From the NCBI GenBank assembly GCA_021464415.1, contig CM038467.1:22600011-22664010 (forward strand): a stretch of DNA of 64,000 nucleotides, written 5' to 3'. Shown here one piece after another: positions 1 to 12,807 of this stretch. Under the pieces are notes generated by a model. The model was not told the origin of the DNA and did no database searches. It saw nothing but the letters and a program-made list of their open reading frames with translations. The stretch is from Lonicera japonica (lineage: Eukaryota > Streptophyta > Magnoliopsida > Dipsacales > Caprifoliaceae). Made by a program: the position numbers and the translations under genes. How positions within the stretch are numbered: position 1 is the first letter of the stretch; every line of letters begins with the position of its first letter.

Positions 1-182
1 TTATTTCATCATCTTGTTGAAATAATTGGAGAACGGCGAACGGAGACGACGATAGAGGTGGAGAACGCGACGATGGAGGTGGAGAGCAGCGTGGGTAGGG
101 AGAGATCTTGTGTTACGTTATGACCTAGAAGGCTTATTCAGTTTGATAAAAGAGTGAGGGTAGAGTTATGTGTAATTTTAAG

Positions 183-703
183 TAGGGCTGGGAATTTAGA
201 ACCGGGAACCAGAGAACCAGTCCGGACCGAACCGATAAAACTTGGTTCGGTTCGGTTCTTGGAAAATAGAAAACTTTTGTTACCGGTTCGGTTCTTCGAG
301 GTTGTTAATGGTTCGGTTAACGGTTCTTGACATAATTTCTTTCTAATAACCGTTAAGGAACCGTTATTAGATTTTCCTTCTAAATTGCTTAGGAACCGAA
401 CCGTTAAGGAACCGTTAGAACCATTAAGGAACCGTTATTTCTTTCCAATAACCATTAATATTTCGGTTTTTTTCTTGTTAATAGTTAACCAATAAACCAG
501 TTCTTTCCAATAACCGTTAAGGGACCGATTTTTATCTTGTTAACGGTTAACCGATAAACCAGAAGAACCAAACCGTTAGAACCGGTTCGGTTCTTAAACC
601 GGTTCTTCACTTTTTTATAGGTAGAATCGAACCGTTAACATAGAACCGGTTCAGTTAATGATTCCTCAAAATTTTTTAAATAATCGAACCGGTCCCAGGC
701 CTA
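183..703. mobile_element. Non-autonomous hAT element, 521 bp
   Basis: The element starts TAGGGCTGGGA and ends TCCCAGGCCTA, imperfect terminal inverted repeats, and is flanked by a perfect 8 bp target-site duplication ATTTTAAG (175-182 and 704-711), the length diagnostic of hAT. The interior is packed with variants of AACCGGTTCGGTTC and AACCGTTA in both orientations, as expected of transposase-binding subterminal repeats. There is no transposase reading frame. A related, more decayed copy lies at 3992-4375. Confidence 0.88.
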
Positions 704-720
704 ATTTTAAGGAAAGAGAG

Positions 721-942
721 AGGGCAAAGTGGACTTTTTGCACCCTTAAAAATTAAGTTTTAGATTTAAGTGGCAACTTTGCCACTTAAAATTTTGGATG
801 AAATTTTTTAGTTTTAAGTGGTAAAAGTTAAGTGGCTACTTAATTTTTTTTAGTTAGTGAACAACTTTGACAGCCACTTAAATCTGAAAATTTTAAATTT
901 TCAGATTTTAGTGGCAAATTAAGTGGCAAGTGAACAAGGCCT
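721..942. repeat. AGTGGCAA/TTGCCACT inverted-repeat tract
   Basis: This AT-rich stretch holds many copies of AAGTGGCAA and its complement TTGCCACTTAA, so it can fold on itself. The right edge (AAGTGAACAAGGCCTTA) looks like the end of a Tourist-like MITE. I could not pair it with a clean left end, so the element class is not settled. Confidence 0.4.
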
Positions 943-1690
943 TAGTCAATACATGCATTCATTCAAATACTAATATATATATATATATATGCAGTAAAAA
1001 GATAAATTATAATGAGCAACATATTCAAACCAAAAGTTTGAATATTTCATCAAATCATTCATTTGGCAACAAGAGAATTTTCTTCCTTGAAATAAGCACC
1101 ATATTTCATCAGATCATAATCACACAACTATGGCGTGCTCACCCACAAGAGAATTTTTTTTCTTTGTTTCTTTTACATATGGTCAGTTCTTTGGCCAAAA
1201 CTGACGACGTGGTTCTACCAGTACCATAGCGCTATTTAATCAAATCATAATCAGACAACTACATACGCCAACTAAATGCATTTATAAAATTTGTTGCTCA
1301 CCCATTTAACATAATAAAAATAATTTAGACACTTAATTCATTCTCCTATAGACACTTATTTCATTCTCTTATGTAGTACTGCTATACTTACCGAATAATT
1401 TTATCGGATATTTATACATCCAATAAGATTATGTGGTAATAATCAAATCATAATCACACAACTACATACGCCAACTAAATGCAATTATAAAATTTGTAGT
1501 TAATCCATTTAACATAATAATAATTTAGACACTTAATTCATTTTTTCTTAAGTAGTGTTACACTTTCCGAATAGTTTTAGCGGATATTTATGCAACTGTT
1601 AAAATTAGGTGGTAATAATATTGAATAAGAAAAACATTTCTTTGTTTTCTTTTGCTATAAACTATGGTTACATTTGAGATACTCTTAGTC
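943..1690. repeat. Tandem duplication, copy A
   Basis: Copy A runs from one AGTCAAT(A/G)CATGCATTCATTC landmark to the next (about 943 and 1688). It contains the successive landmarks ATCATAATCACACAACTA, CACCCATTTAACATAAT, TTAGACACTTAATT and AAAATTAGGTGGTAATAAT. It also repeats part of itself (about 1225-1440 versus 1441-1640). The same landmarks recur in order from 1691 on, interrupted by large insertions (copy B). It is non-coding. Confidence 0.7.
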
Positions 1691-2030
1691 AATGCATGCA
1701 TTCATTCAAATATTGAAATAGTTGGTACAAGCTAAATGGGTTGACCCTTTTTTTTTGTACCATCAGACATTCATTCAAACACTAAAATAAATATATGCAG
1801 TAAAATGATAAATTATAATGAGTTAGAAATTCAAACCGAAAGTGAGTTTATATACATATGTTCGTTTTGTCCATTAAAATTTAAGATTATCATCTCATTC
1901 AGTTTTAAGTTTCAAATTTAATTTTTGATAAAATTGTGGAGATAATCATTTTCACAAAATTTCATTAAAAAATTCATCTATTTTTTCCTTGAAATAAGCA
2001 CCTTATTTAATCAAATCATAATCACACAAC

Positions 2031-3412
2031 TAGGGGTGGCATTTTTAAACCGTAAACCACAAATCGACCGAAAACCGACCGAACCGACCAAATTCGGTTG
2101 GTAACCGAATCGACTGAATTTTGGTTGGTAACCGATGATCGGTAACCGACCATATTCGGTTGCGGTAACGGTTTACGTTTTTTAAATATTCGGTATAAAC
2201 CGACCGACCGACCAAATTAAATTTTTTTTGTCAAATACTATATATACATATATTCTGGTGTTTGTTTGTTTCATCTCTCTGTTTGTTTAATATATAAATC
2301 TGTATATTATATATGAAGATGATCTCCATGATTAGTAGATCATCTCCACCAAATTTCATCGAAAAATTTAATCGGGATGTGAGTTATCTAAACATCTTAA
2401 ATTTTAACGGTTATAAACGCACATATATATCAATTTTTTAGTTAACCATCTTCCCGATTGAATTTTTCGATGAAATTTGGTGGAGAATCATGGAGATCAT
2501 CTTCATCAAGTTTCATAAAAAAATTCATCCGTTTACTCTCTCAAAATGATTAGTCCGCATTTAAGGACCAAATAAATGGTCCTCTTTACATCCTTCCCCT
2601 ATATATATGTATATATATATTATAAGTAAAACTATTCTGAGTACACCTTTTGCTAAACCCAAAAAGGAACTGAGAAAGTGGTATTGTGAGAGACTGAGAG
2701 AAACCCAAAAATGGGTTTCATCTCATTCACACACCACACCACCGACCTTCATTCTTCCAGCACCACCCACCTCCTCTTACCTTTTCGTCTCCCACCACTG
2801 AACCTTCATACCAGCAGCCAGCTATATCCTCCTTCCCTTCTCACACCGCCGAACCTCCATAGCCTTCAAATACAACCTTAGCACCATCACTTTCTTTCAC
2901 CTCTCCGATCTCAACTCCTTCTCACTCACAGATCTGACACAGACCTTCCCCTATTGTTCCTCTTACTCTTTCAGTACTCGCCTCCGGCAATCGTCCAGTC
3001 CCGGTTCCTGTCACTGTCGCTCATCTCCGTCCGTCTCCATCCATCTTTCTCCGGCGGGTGTCCGATTGTCAATACTCAATACTCACTGCTCCTTTATATC
3101 TTTTGTAAACTATCTACTTAACTTTAATAGTAGAAAGATTAAGATCCAATGATATTATATCTTAAATTTGAAGATTTCTTTAATTTAGTCTTCCACTGGT
3201 CCCTTATCTTTTTTACATTGTTCATGAAAAATAGTGGTGGTTGGTTTTACCGATTTGTTAACTGAAACCGACCGACCATTTCGGTAAAATCGAAAGTCGG
3301 TTTACCGACCATATCGGTTCGATAGCGGTTCCTCTAAGGCTTGTACCGACCATGTCGGTTCGGTTTATAAACCGACCAAATCAGTTTGGTAACTGAACCG
3401 TGACCAGCCCTA
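2031..3412. mobile_element. hAT element, 1382 bp, no transposase seen
   Basis: The ends are TAGGGGTGGCA and TGACCAGCCCTA, and the perfect 8 bp TSD is CACACAAC (2023-2030 and 3413-3420). Both subterminal regions (2035-2220 and 3235-3410) are dense in ACCGACC, CGGTTGG and TCGGTT motifs. The interior holds an inverted repeat (about 2310-2390 against 2440-2507) and a C/T-rich stretch (2620-3080) that resembles a plant 5' UTR or first exon. That stretch may be captured host sequence, but I do not recognise it. Confidence 0.85.
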
Positions 3413-3991
3413 CACACAACTATGGTGTGCTCGCCCACGAGAGAGATTTTTTTTAATTTCTTTTACATATGGTCAACAAAATTATTTTTCTTTAAGCAAA
3501 ATTGATGATGTGGTTCTACTAGTACACAGAGCCAGCTTTAGGGGCATACAACCTGGGCAAATGCTTATGACCCCACTTGGAGAGAGGGCACCACAAAAAA
3601 TATAATTGAAGGTAGCTAGTTGTAAGAAATAAAAGTTGAGGGGCATTTTGAGAATTGGAATAAACTGAAATTAGGAGAGAGATCTCGAGAGTTAATTCTC
3701 CCATCTTTCTCTATATTATTTTTGTTCGTTTTCACCTTTCTCTCTTTTCCATTTTCACTCCACATTTCCACCTCTCCTTCCACAGCTCTGCTCAGTCCTC
3801 ACCTCTAGGCTCCGACCACCATCCACGGCTGACTGCTCCTCAGTCCTCACCTCCGACCAGGGCACCAAGCGACCACCAATCAAGCCACCAAGGTTAAGTG
3901 GTTCCTTAAATCTTAAGCCCTAAATCCCTAATTTTTAATTAGTTATTTAGTTATAAATGTATGGAGTTATATATTTCTTACATATTTCTTG

Positions 3992-4375
3992 TAGGGCTGG
4001 GACCGGTTCGGTTCTTGTCCTAAATGATAAGAACCGGAACCGAGAACCGAAAATTAAAAACGGTTCGGTTTTTAGCTTTTTTTTTTAAGAACCGAACGTG
4101 GAACCGAACCGATTCTAACGGTTCGGTTCTTCGGGGAACCGTTGGAACCGTTAGAACCGTTAATAATCGTAGGAACGGCCAAAAACGGTTTTAACGGTTC
4201 TTCGGGGAACCGTTAGAACCGTTAGAAACGTTAAACCCTTAAAATTGCTAAAAAAAACGGTTTAAAACCCTTAGAACGTTCATAACGGTTCCTTTAATTA
4301 AATTGACCAAGGAACCGAGAACCGAACCGTTAATTTAGGAACCGAACCGGTTCCACTTTAATAATAAGATTAATG
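3992..4375. mobile_element. hAT MITE nested in the 3527-5445 element
   Basis: The left end is TAGGGCTGGGACCGG, like the element at 183-703, and the interior has the same AACCGGTTCGG and AACCGTTA subterminal repeats. The octamer ATTTCTTG precedes the left end (3984-3991) and recurs at 4376-4383 as a candidate TSD. The right terminal repeat is not recognisable and is presumably mutated or deleted. Confidence 0.55.
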
Positions 4376-4660
4376 ATTTCTTGATTAATGATAATTGATA
4401 TTGATTGGTTGATTGTTGAATGTTGATTATTTCTTCCATATTTCTTGATTAATGATATTAATCATTAGTCAATTTTCGTTTGCTTAATGATATTAATCAC
4501 AAATCAATTTTCGCATGATTAATGATATTAATCACAAATCAATTTTCGCATGATAATTGATATATACAGCTGTAGCTACAATTTGCTCTTTAAAACTATT
4601 TTCTAACATGTATCTGTCAAATAGTCATTTATTTCTCTATCCTAAAAAATGCCCTCATAT

Positions 4661-4692
4661 ATACACACACACACATGTGTGTGTGTGTATAC
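4661..4692. repeat. (AC)n(GT)n dinucleotide palindrome
   Basis: An ACACAC run is followed at once by a TGTGTG run, giving a simple-sequence palindrome inside the hAT element at 3527-5445. Confidence 0.7.
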
Positions 4693-7339
4693 ATTTTTCA
4701 CATCCACAAAGAAGCAAAAAAAATGTCAATTAGATAATTGGGCTATGTTATTTAGTAGATGAATAATACCTTTTTCATTTTAGATTGCTTATAAATCAAC
4801 TGAACTCTATAATAGAATTTATTAGACTTAGCACCATGACACCAAAAAGAGTCTAACAACTTAGGGTTTATGTTTTTATAGGTAATGATTTATTAGGCTT
4901 ATCCTCAATACATGATTTTTTTTAGGAGAGATTTAGGTTTCGTTTGTTTAGGTATGTCGGGCAAGTAAATGGTTCAACACACATTGCGTAAATATGTATA
5001 AATGGACCAATATTAGTTAGAAAGGAGTAGAGACCTCTTTATCTTGTTGGTTCTTTTTCTTTCTTAACTATGATAGTCAATCAATGTTGGCTTCCTTGAT
5101 TACATAGTTGACCACATGCATTCAACGGTAGGGAGTAACATCTTATCTACGCTTGATGAAGGTAAAGTTTGGAATAAATAATTCTTTATGTCGTGTATAT
5201 ATCCTTAATTAATGCAACCTCAGATACTATGTTTCAATTGTCAATTTTAGTATCGAGTGCAAGGCTATACCTATAGGTTATGTATTATAGGTCAATCTTA
5301 CTCCACTAATACTAATAAGCGGCATAGAGGAAGAAACACTTTGCAAAAGAATGATAGACAAGATGTTACAAAAGTCGAAAATTATAGCAAACTTCGTCGA
5401 TATTAAGTTTCACTTGGGGCCTCAATTTTCCTAAAGCCGGCCCTGCTAGTACGTGAGATATATTTGATCAAATCATAATCACACAACTACATGCAGTTAT
5501 AAAATTTGTAGTTCACTTTGTTGACCTAGAAGGTCTTAATCTCATCTAATAACTAATACTAATAACAGAGGAATTGCACATCTGCTAGACACGTGTCCTT
5601 TCACCCTTAATGTCGTGCTTTCACGTGTCCCTAATAACTATTTCAATTCCGTTATCCTTCTTTTAAGCACCCGATCTTTGAGGAGCCATTTCCTTTCAGT
5701 TGTGTTTTTTATACCCTTTCGGTTTTTGCCCATTCAAATCCGTCTCCCATCTCTCTCTCTCTTTTTCACCCCAACTCCTTTCTGAAAGTTATTTCTTCTA
5801 TGTCGCTGCTTTACGTGATTCTTCTCAAAGTGATTCTTCTTTAATCCCAGAACAAAAGTTGTAGGTGATTGCAATTAAAGGTGTATATAAGATGATTCGA
5901 AGAGGGGATCCTTCTGAATGGTGCCTCCCTTCTCTTAAATTTTCTAATTTTAATTCGATTTTGTTTCTCTATATCTATGCGCAAGCATTTTTTTGTATCA
6001 ATTGGATAATTTGTAGGGATGAGTGTGCGTATAAAGTTAGGGTTCATATGGTTTTTATTGATTAGCAGGTAAGATTTACCGTTTCTCTTTCCTTATTTCG
6101 CACAGCCTATAATTAGTTTTAATTTTCCATTTCCCTAGCCATTGAATTATTAATTTCTTCTTTAGTAAAACTATCCCACCGTTTAACAGTCTTTCTTCAA
6201 TCCTCTACCAGGACAAACAATTTATTGATTCTACTAAGCTTTCTTTCCATTATTTTCCCGATACAGAATACACAACCATCAATTGGAAAAAAATAGTAAC
6301 AAGTACCCATTGAAGGTTTTGGGTACTCTTATTGAACTTCTATCTTTTTCTTTACATTTCTTTCCATTAATTTTATTTTGTTACTCTATATGTCTCACAC
6401 TAGTATTTGAAATTAATAATTTGGTCACATTTTAGAGCCTAATTCATTCTTCTAGTCATGAGAATGTAAATATAATTTTTCATGGGGATCAAGGAAGGTT
6501 TGTCACAAAGTTGTTCTACCCCTTTTCGTTTAATTTGTTATTTCACTTTTTTTTTGGCAGGAACTAACTAGATCATTAGAGACATGCTGTTTTGATAAGG
6601 AATCTTCTAAATAATTGCACATGGCATGGTTGTGTCCTTGGTGAGACTCAAATTTTCCTTTTTCTTTTTTTTTTCTTTTTATTACATCAATTGAATTCAA
6701 CCTTCGATCCATTTCCTCCCAAACCATAAGCCAACTACAACTACGATTGAGTTACAAGGTTATTCGTAAAATTTTCCTATGACTTATTATACAGGTTTGC
6801 TATTTTCTCTTATTTTTGTGCCTTCTCGTTTGCTTTAAAATGATATCCGGATAAAAGGATAATAACCAACTTATCCTTAGATTATAGTTCACTGATAAAA
6901 CGAGAGATAGGGTTTTGTACAATCACTCCATTGCCTCTCACACCCTTCCTATTAGAATAAGGGAAAATTATTTTTCCATATGTAGGTTTATTTTATTCAA
7001 TTATCTCCATTTTACTATCTTTTGATTCTGTTGTTGATGATCCTTTATCTCGATTCCAATACTGTTTGTTGGTATTATTATTATTATTAATCATAAAGTA
7101 TGCAAGCACAACTGTGGCCACGGTTTATAATCTCTGTCCAACCCATTAGTTCATTTAATTTTGCAATTTTAATCACTATCATTTGATTTTGAATCAATGA
7201 TCTTAAAACAAAATTTTGGCACGTTTATCCAATCGAAGAGAATCCCAATGCAAATTTGCATGTTTAGTAGTTAATGTAATTTTTTTAAAAGCATTATTTG
7301 TGAACATACTTGTTATGCATAAACACTACACCAAAACAG

Positions 7340-7690
7340 ATGTTTTGTAACATGCTTTCTGTGTTACTAAAAATTTCAGTAACACAAAAAATCCGTTACT
7401 ATTTTGGCGTGGCAGTTAAACTAGTAACGGATAATAAGCGTTACTAAAAATATAAATTTATCGTTACTATAATTACGTCTGTAACAGATAAATACCGTTA
7501 CAGACCTCATTTTAGAAACGCTTTTTACATGTTACTATAATAAAAAGAATGTTACTATTCTCATTAAATTTTTATTTAAATTTATCATTGTAACACTTTT
7601 TAAGCGTTACTAATACCAACAATCACAACAACAATAGTAACCGTTATTGATGCTAGTAACGGTTTTTGACCGTTACTATTAACATATATT
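7340..7690. repeat. CACTA subterminal repeats, left
   Basis: At least a dozen copies of GTAAC(G/A)G, CGTTACT and close variants lie in both orientations within 350 bp of the left terminus. They match the right-hand set at 13816-14010. Such motif arrays are the expected transposase-binding sites of CACTA ends. Confidence 0.8.
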
Positions 7691-10312
7691 TTAAAAAATA
7701 TATATATATATTTTTCATCCCCCATCATGCCTCTATACCTGAAATCAGTTATAAAACTAATTACTATATATCAAAATGTACACAATCTCAGACAATCACA
7801 AAACTTTACACTCTAAAATCAAATCATATTATATAAACCATTAAAATTTCCAAAAACAAAATACCATAATATCCAAACATACATATAAAGTCTAATACAT
7901 ACATAAAAAATATTAAGTACTAAAATGTCCAAGTACAAACTTAACGTTGAAATATAGAAATAACACAAAAGTACCACCAAGTAAAACTAAACACACTTCT
8001 AAAAAAATTCACACTAAACATACTTTAATAAACTATCCAGCCAAACTAAATAAACCTCGGAGACGTAAGCGGACAAATTCCGATGACCATCTTGAGGGCG
8101 TCAAACCTGATTCCTTTTGTTCTACCGATGATTTGAGCTACTCTCCACTAGAATCCTCTCGTGCATGATGTCTTGCCTGCGAAATCAACAAAAGAACTAC
8201 TAACTTTATTCAAATCAAACAAACGAACTAATTTCATAGTTTAGTCTAGCACATATATACATAGTTTCAACATTTTTTAGTTTAGTCTCAGCATTTCCAA
8301 CAAATATAAACATAATTACATAATTTTCCACTCCAATTTGAGCCTATACCCTGTGCCAAACTAATATATTTTCTGAATGCTTTGTGCTGTTCATAATCCC
8401 ATAAGTACCCAAACATGCTCATGCTCAAAGCTAGGTTTTCTGCACCTACACACGATAAAGCCAACAAGAAGTGATTTAAAAAACTGTTAACGGGTCTACA
8501 CTTACTAGGTTCGAATCACTAACCGGATAGCTGTTAAATACAACTACAGAGTTAGGCGACATATTAATTAGGGCAACAGGAAACCAGAAATAACTCATTT
8601 TTACCAGGTACTGTATATGTAGGTCAGAAAAGGCACGCGTTCAAAAACAACTACAGGTACTCAGTTACCATGCCAATAAGAGAAGCTGAATCATATTTTC
8701 ACTAAGATCTACAATAATTTGTTTTCCAGAGATGAATTGCACTTATTTTGCATGGTGACCTAATAGCACAATCTAATAGTGCAATCAGAACTGAAGAGAA
8801 AGAATACATAATGTACATCCTGCTACATCACCACAGATGAGGCTCTCATTATTTGTGATTTTTGTAGTCTCAACTCTACATAACAACTAAAGGCTTTTCC
8901 ATTCTCTAGTATACAGTTTAAACTTTGCCTTGGGCCTCAACTTTTGTTCGGCCACCCATTGGTAGATGCCTACCCAAAGAAATGAAATAATTAACCCGAA
9001 AACAAAAGGATAGCAGAGGAAAAATACTTGGTTGCAGAACAATAAACAAATATGATCCTTGTCTCCTTGATCTGTCATGAATAATATAATTTTTGTAAAT
9101 GCTCATAATTTACCTAGCTACCACACAAATTTTTAAATCAATCCAATTAACAAAGCAACGCATTCTTTAGATAAAGCTTTACTATTCAAAAATCCAAATG
9201 GATAATCCAAAAGAATAATCTTAAGACAGATAGCCCAGCACCACTAAAAAGTACCCAAAACCTTGTTAGAACAATGAAAGCTTATAATTTATTCTTGAAC
9301 TTTATTCATTTTGCTTGTTATATGCCCTTAGGGTTCTTTCTTTTATAAAAAGGTTAGAAAAACTCAAAGCCTGCACATAAGAATTCAAGAAATTTAGTAA
9401 GTGCATGTTCAAATAATTGAGATGGCAAATATTAATTAAACCTAACATAGTGAAAATAAGATCAAAGACAATAATAGTAATAGAATAATAACTAACCACT
9501 TATACTGTGCTAATATTCCTTAGTGAATCAGTTTGTTGATGAGTACCGACAAGGGCTAATTGTTGAAGAAGGTGTTGGATATAGACAGACTGTTATTATA
9601 AATTCATATGAAGTCAGTTCAGAAAAAACCTAATGTTTTAGATTGTAGAATTTTTAGTCTTAACGTCTCGAAGAATATTTTAAACCACAACTCAAAAAGG
9701 TCATTTAACCCAATCACAACAAATATGGCCTGTGTACATGATCTTATAATGTGATAATAAGAAATACAAATTCATACCTACGTTTTTTATGGATAATCAA
9801 ATGATCACTCAGCAACCATCAAGCATGAGCTGAACAAGAACACGTGAGGCTTCGTCAATCAGCAATCAACTATTAACAGAAAAAAGAATAGCAAAATTAG
9901 AACTAAAGAGAAATATACAAATCTTGATAAAGCAAAATCCTATTGTTATATGTAGTTTCTTATCATATATTCAAACAAAATCATTAGAAATTTCATGCAT
10001 CCAAATGTCTGGATCCACTACTTATTAAGTACCAAGGGATATCATTTAGTAAAAATATAAAACTCTAGGACAATGAAGTCTGAATATATATGTATAATAT
10101 GTTCTACCAAGAAGTTGGATTTTAACGTATAAAGAACATAAATGGGCTGTAATAAAAACATGGAGATAGGCACAATACATTCAAGAAATAGAAGGATTTA
10201 AAAAATTAACGAAGAGGATTAATTTTAATTTTAACCTGTCATTGGCGCGTTCTTTGTAACCGTGACCCGATCATCTTGAGTTCAAATCTCTTGACCGCTC
10301 CGGCAGCCTCCC

Positions 10313-10583
10313 TCATTGTGGAGTCCACCACATATCGGAGTCCTTCCATTTCACTATTGATCCATTGACCATTTTTCGGCAAGGCTCTCGCCTCTTGGAG
10401 ATGGTACCGTGGTAATGGTAGTACATGATCCAGCCCTCTGTCTTGTGGGTTGTTTTGCCAACTGTGTTCTCGGACATGTGCACCTCCGTTGCAAAAACGC
10501 TGGGCGGTTGGACCCCGTATTTATGGTCCCTCCTAATTTCCGTCTTTGAATATTTGTAAACTAGCTTCTCAAATCCCCATTTC
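10313..10583 (-). pseudogene. Captured GT92 glycosyltransferase fragment
   Basis: A preserved exon of about 90 codons, read on the - strand from an acceptor (TTTTGCAG before 10583) to a TGA at 10313-10315. The protein contains YGVQPPSVFATEVHMSEN, GKTTHKTEG and YYHYHGTISKRREPC. These match the C-terminal part of the plant GT92 (DUF23, galactan-synthase GALS-like) family, where histidines and cysteines of this block are conserved. After REPC the sequence diverges and ends early, without the usual family tail. It lies inside the CACTA just downstream of a polygalacturonase piece on the same strand. Joining the two through the nearest donor and acceptor hits a stop after four codons, so no simple fusion protein is predicted. 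The family call rests on my recollection of these motifs. Confidence 0.72.
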
Positions 10584-10723
10584 CTGCAAAATGGACATGT
10601 GAAAATTACCGTAAGAATGAACCAAAACCTACTAGAGTCTACTACACAACTATATTCGACTGGACAAGCTCGGGTGCAATGAATAAAAATGATAGGTACA
10701 TAGGTACATACATATATACATAC

Positions 10724-11722
10724 CGCAGGGAGATGGACGCAATGAGGGTTAGACTTGCAGTCGTTGTACTCCCACATGGCTTTGCCTTGGGCATCCAAAG
10801 TGCCTCCGATTAGTACCAATCCGTTAATAGAATCGGATTGTATCCACCCGTTGCCGCTGTACTCAGAAGGATGGTCTACTGATTTTATAGTACCCATCAC
10901 TTGAATTGTAACTGGATCCGGCCCTTTACATGGCCCTGTAAAGATCGTTTCTGCTAGTGTGAATTCACTCATGGGTACTAAAACCTTTGCTTTCCCGTTA
11001 AAATCACATGCTGCACGCCATGCTTTAATGAATGCCTGCACTCTTATACACACCTTCATTAATATTTCCAAATCACTCGGCTTCCTTTTCCAGTTTCTTA
11101 TATAAATATTTTGTCCTTCGAATCGTTTCTCACTTTTTAGCGTCCCTTTCTAAGATATTTTGAGACTATTAATTTATTCATTTGTGTGTGATTTTGAAGT
11201 GCTAGAATATTAGGTAGAAATACTGCGAATAGCCGCATTGAACATACATCAGAAAATTTTAGTTGTCATTTATTAATTATAAGCGAAAACAGAGAAAGGA
11301 TGGAATAACATATATAAATAGGAACTAAAACATATAAGAATCTTCTACACACATAATCAAATACATATATTACTCGTAGTCGTTTCTCATACAAACATAG
11401 CCTTTATCAATAGGCTTTTTTAGTGGCAAATTTTCATTGCAAACATATCGGAGATTGCATTTAGCAATAAAAATTCGGTGCTAAAAGCCTAGTCAGAAAT
11501 TAAGTCGATCAAAATTTTATATTAAAGATCGATTGACTATATGTATATATATACCTGGGTGTTGTGCATATGTTTGCCAACTTTGGCACCAAATTGCATG
11601 ACATTAAAAGTAGTTTCAGGGCCTGCAGGTCCACGAGGAAGAGCAACACGCCCACCATTGACCATTTCTAAACAAAAGACAGTTAATATAATTACTAACA
11701 AAATTTTGCTACTTTTTTCCAT
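10724..11722 (-). pseudogene. Captured polygalacturonase 5' exons
   Basis: Two exons of a pectin-cleaving polygalacturonase (GH28; exo-type by resemblance). Exon 1, 11722-11555, 56 codons, encodes a signal peptide (hydrophobic stretch ILLVIILTVFCLEMVNG) and the family start TFNVMQFGAK. Exon 2, 11035-10724, 104 codons, encodes AFIKAWRAAC, FTGPCKGP, GGTLDAQGKAMW and NPHCVHLP. The borders have consensus GT donors and a TGCAG acceptor and both exons are phase 0, so intron and reading frame survived. The downstream exons with the catalytic NTD, DD and G.GHG motifs are missing, so the product cannot be an active enzyme. It lies inside a CACTA element beside a GT92 fragment, so a copy of a gene 5' end captured by the transposon is the best reading. 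A genuine promoter may have come with it, but I see no decisive element. Confidence 0.82.
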
Positions 11723-12807
11723 TGTGCATGATCCACAAACCTGGATATCTATATAAATTTTCTTCCATCTTCTTCTTCTTTATGTATATATACATGCATA
11801 TTTTACCTACCCACCAGATCTTTATTAATTGGTTTGAGAATTGAGAGTAAGAGCTCCGTTTTTTTTTTTTAACAGAAGTAATTAAAAAGGGTAAGAACTC
11901 CCTTTTCATGAACTTTTGTTTTTTCTTGTTTTTATGTACGTACCCTAAATTTCAGTTAGTAGCAAATCCCTATTTTTGGGCTACTCTAACTCCTAATGTT
12001 GGTTGACTGTTTGGTTTTCTCCTTGTTTATTTACAATATAATTTTTTAGTTTTAAGAGTTCATATATTTCACTTTCACACATTACTAATGACTAAAACCA
12101 AAACTTATTTGCATAAGCTAGGCTTAAGCTAAAGGGGTTATAGATGTGATCGATCGAGCTGAGTATTTGCTTAGAGTGTGTAAGTTTGAGCCTTGTCCCC
12201 ACCTCTCTCTTCCTCCTCGAACAACCTGATTATATATATATATATATATCAATCACTTGTATTAAAAAAAAGAAAAAGAGAAGAGCATAACTTGTTTACA
12301 ATTGAGTATTATTGCTGTCATTTTTTAAAGAAAACTGGATTAATTTGGAACATACTAAAGAAGAGAGAGACAGCGGACTCTTAATTAATTTAAGACAAAG
12401 ATATTGGTATTAATTTGTTGTGCTTCCATAAATTGATTAGGGCTTGAATATTTGTCTCGATCAAGAAGAAGCTAGCTGCCATTTAGCAACAACTAGTAAT
12501 ATACCTAAGATATGAACCCTGCTCCTTGGAATACATATGATTGCAATAGGCTTTCACAAACAGTTAGTAGCAAAGATATGAACCCCAAAAGCATCATCTC
12601 TACATTTATATGAAAAATTCAATGATTAATTACTCTAATTAAAATATTACATGAACTAACTAATTAATAATGGTGGTAGAGCTCACTTGATTTGATCTTG
12701 TCAAGAGCTTGAAATTAAGATAGGCAAGAAAAAAATCCTACAGAATCTCCCAAATAATTCAGGCCTTGACAGCGGTCAACCAAATCAACAATATGAACAA
12801 TCAAGTT

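Larger units (their letters stand above)
3527..5445. mobile_element. hAT element, 1919 bp, with nested hAT MITE
   Basis: The terminal inverted repeats are CAGAGCCAGCTTTAGG and CCTAAAGCCGGCCCTG. The 8 bp TSD is CTAGTACA (3519-3526) against CTAGTACG (5446-5453), one mismatch. The C/T-rich leader at 3715-3890 followed by AT-rich DNA resembles the start of a hAT transposase gene, but no transposase domain reads through, so it is a decayed or internally deleted copy. A second hAT-type element (3992-4375) lies inside it. Confidence 0.82.

Noticed and set aside
7947..8168. 73-codon ORF inside the CACTA
   Set aside because: Lysine/threonine-rich translation of AT-rich DNA, no domain, no neighbouring exons; not evidence of a transposase.
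10313..11071. A single 252-codon gene
   Set aside because: The continuous frame runs through an intron (10584-10723, with donor and acceptor) and joins two unrelated families; better explained as adjacent captured exons.
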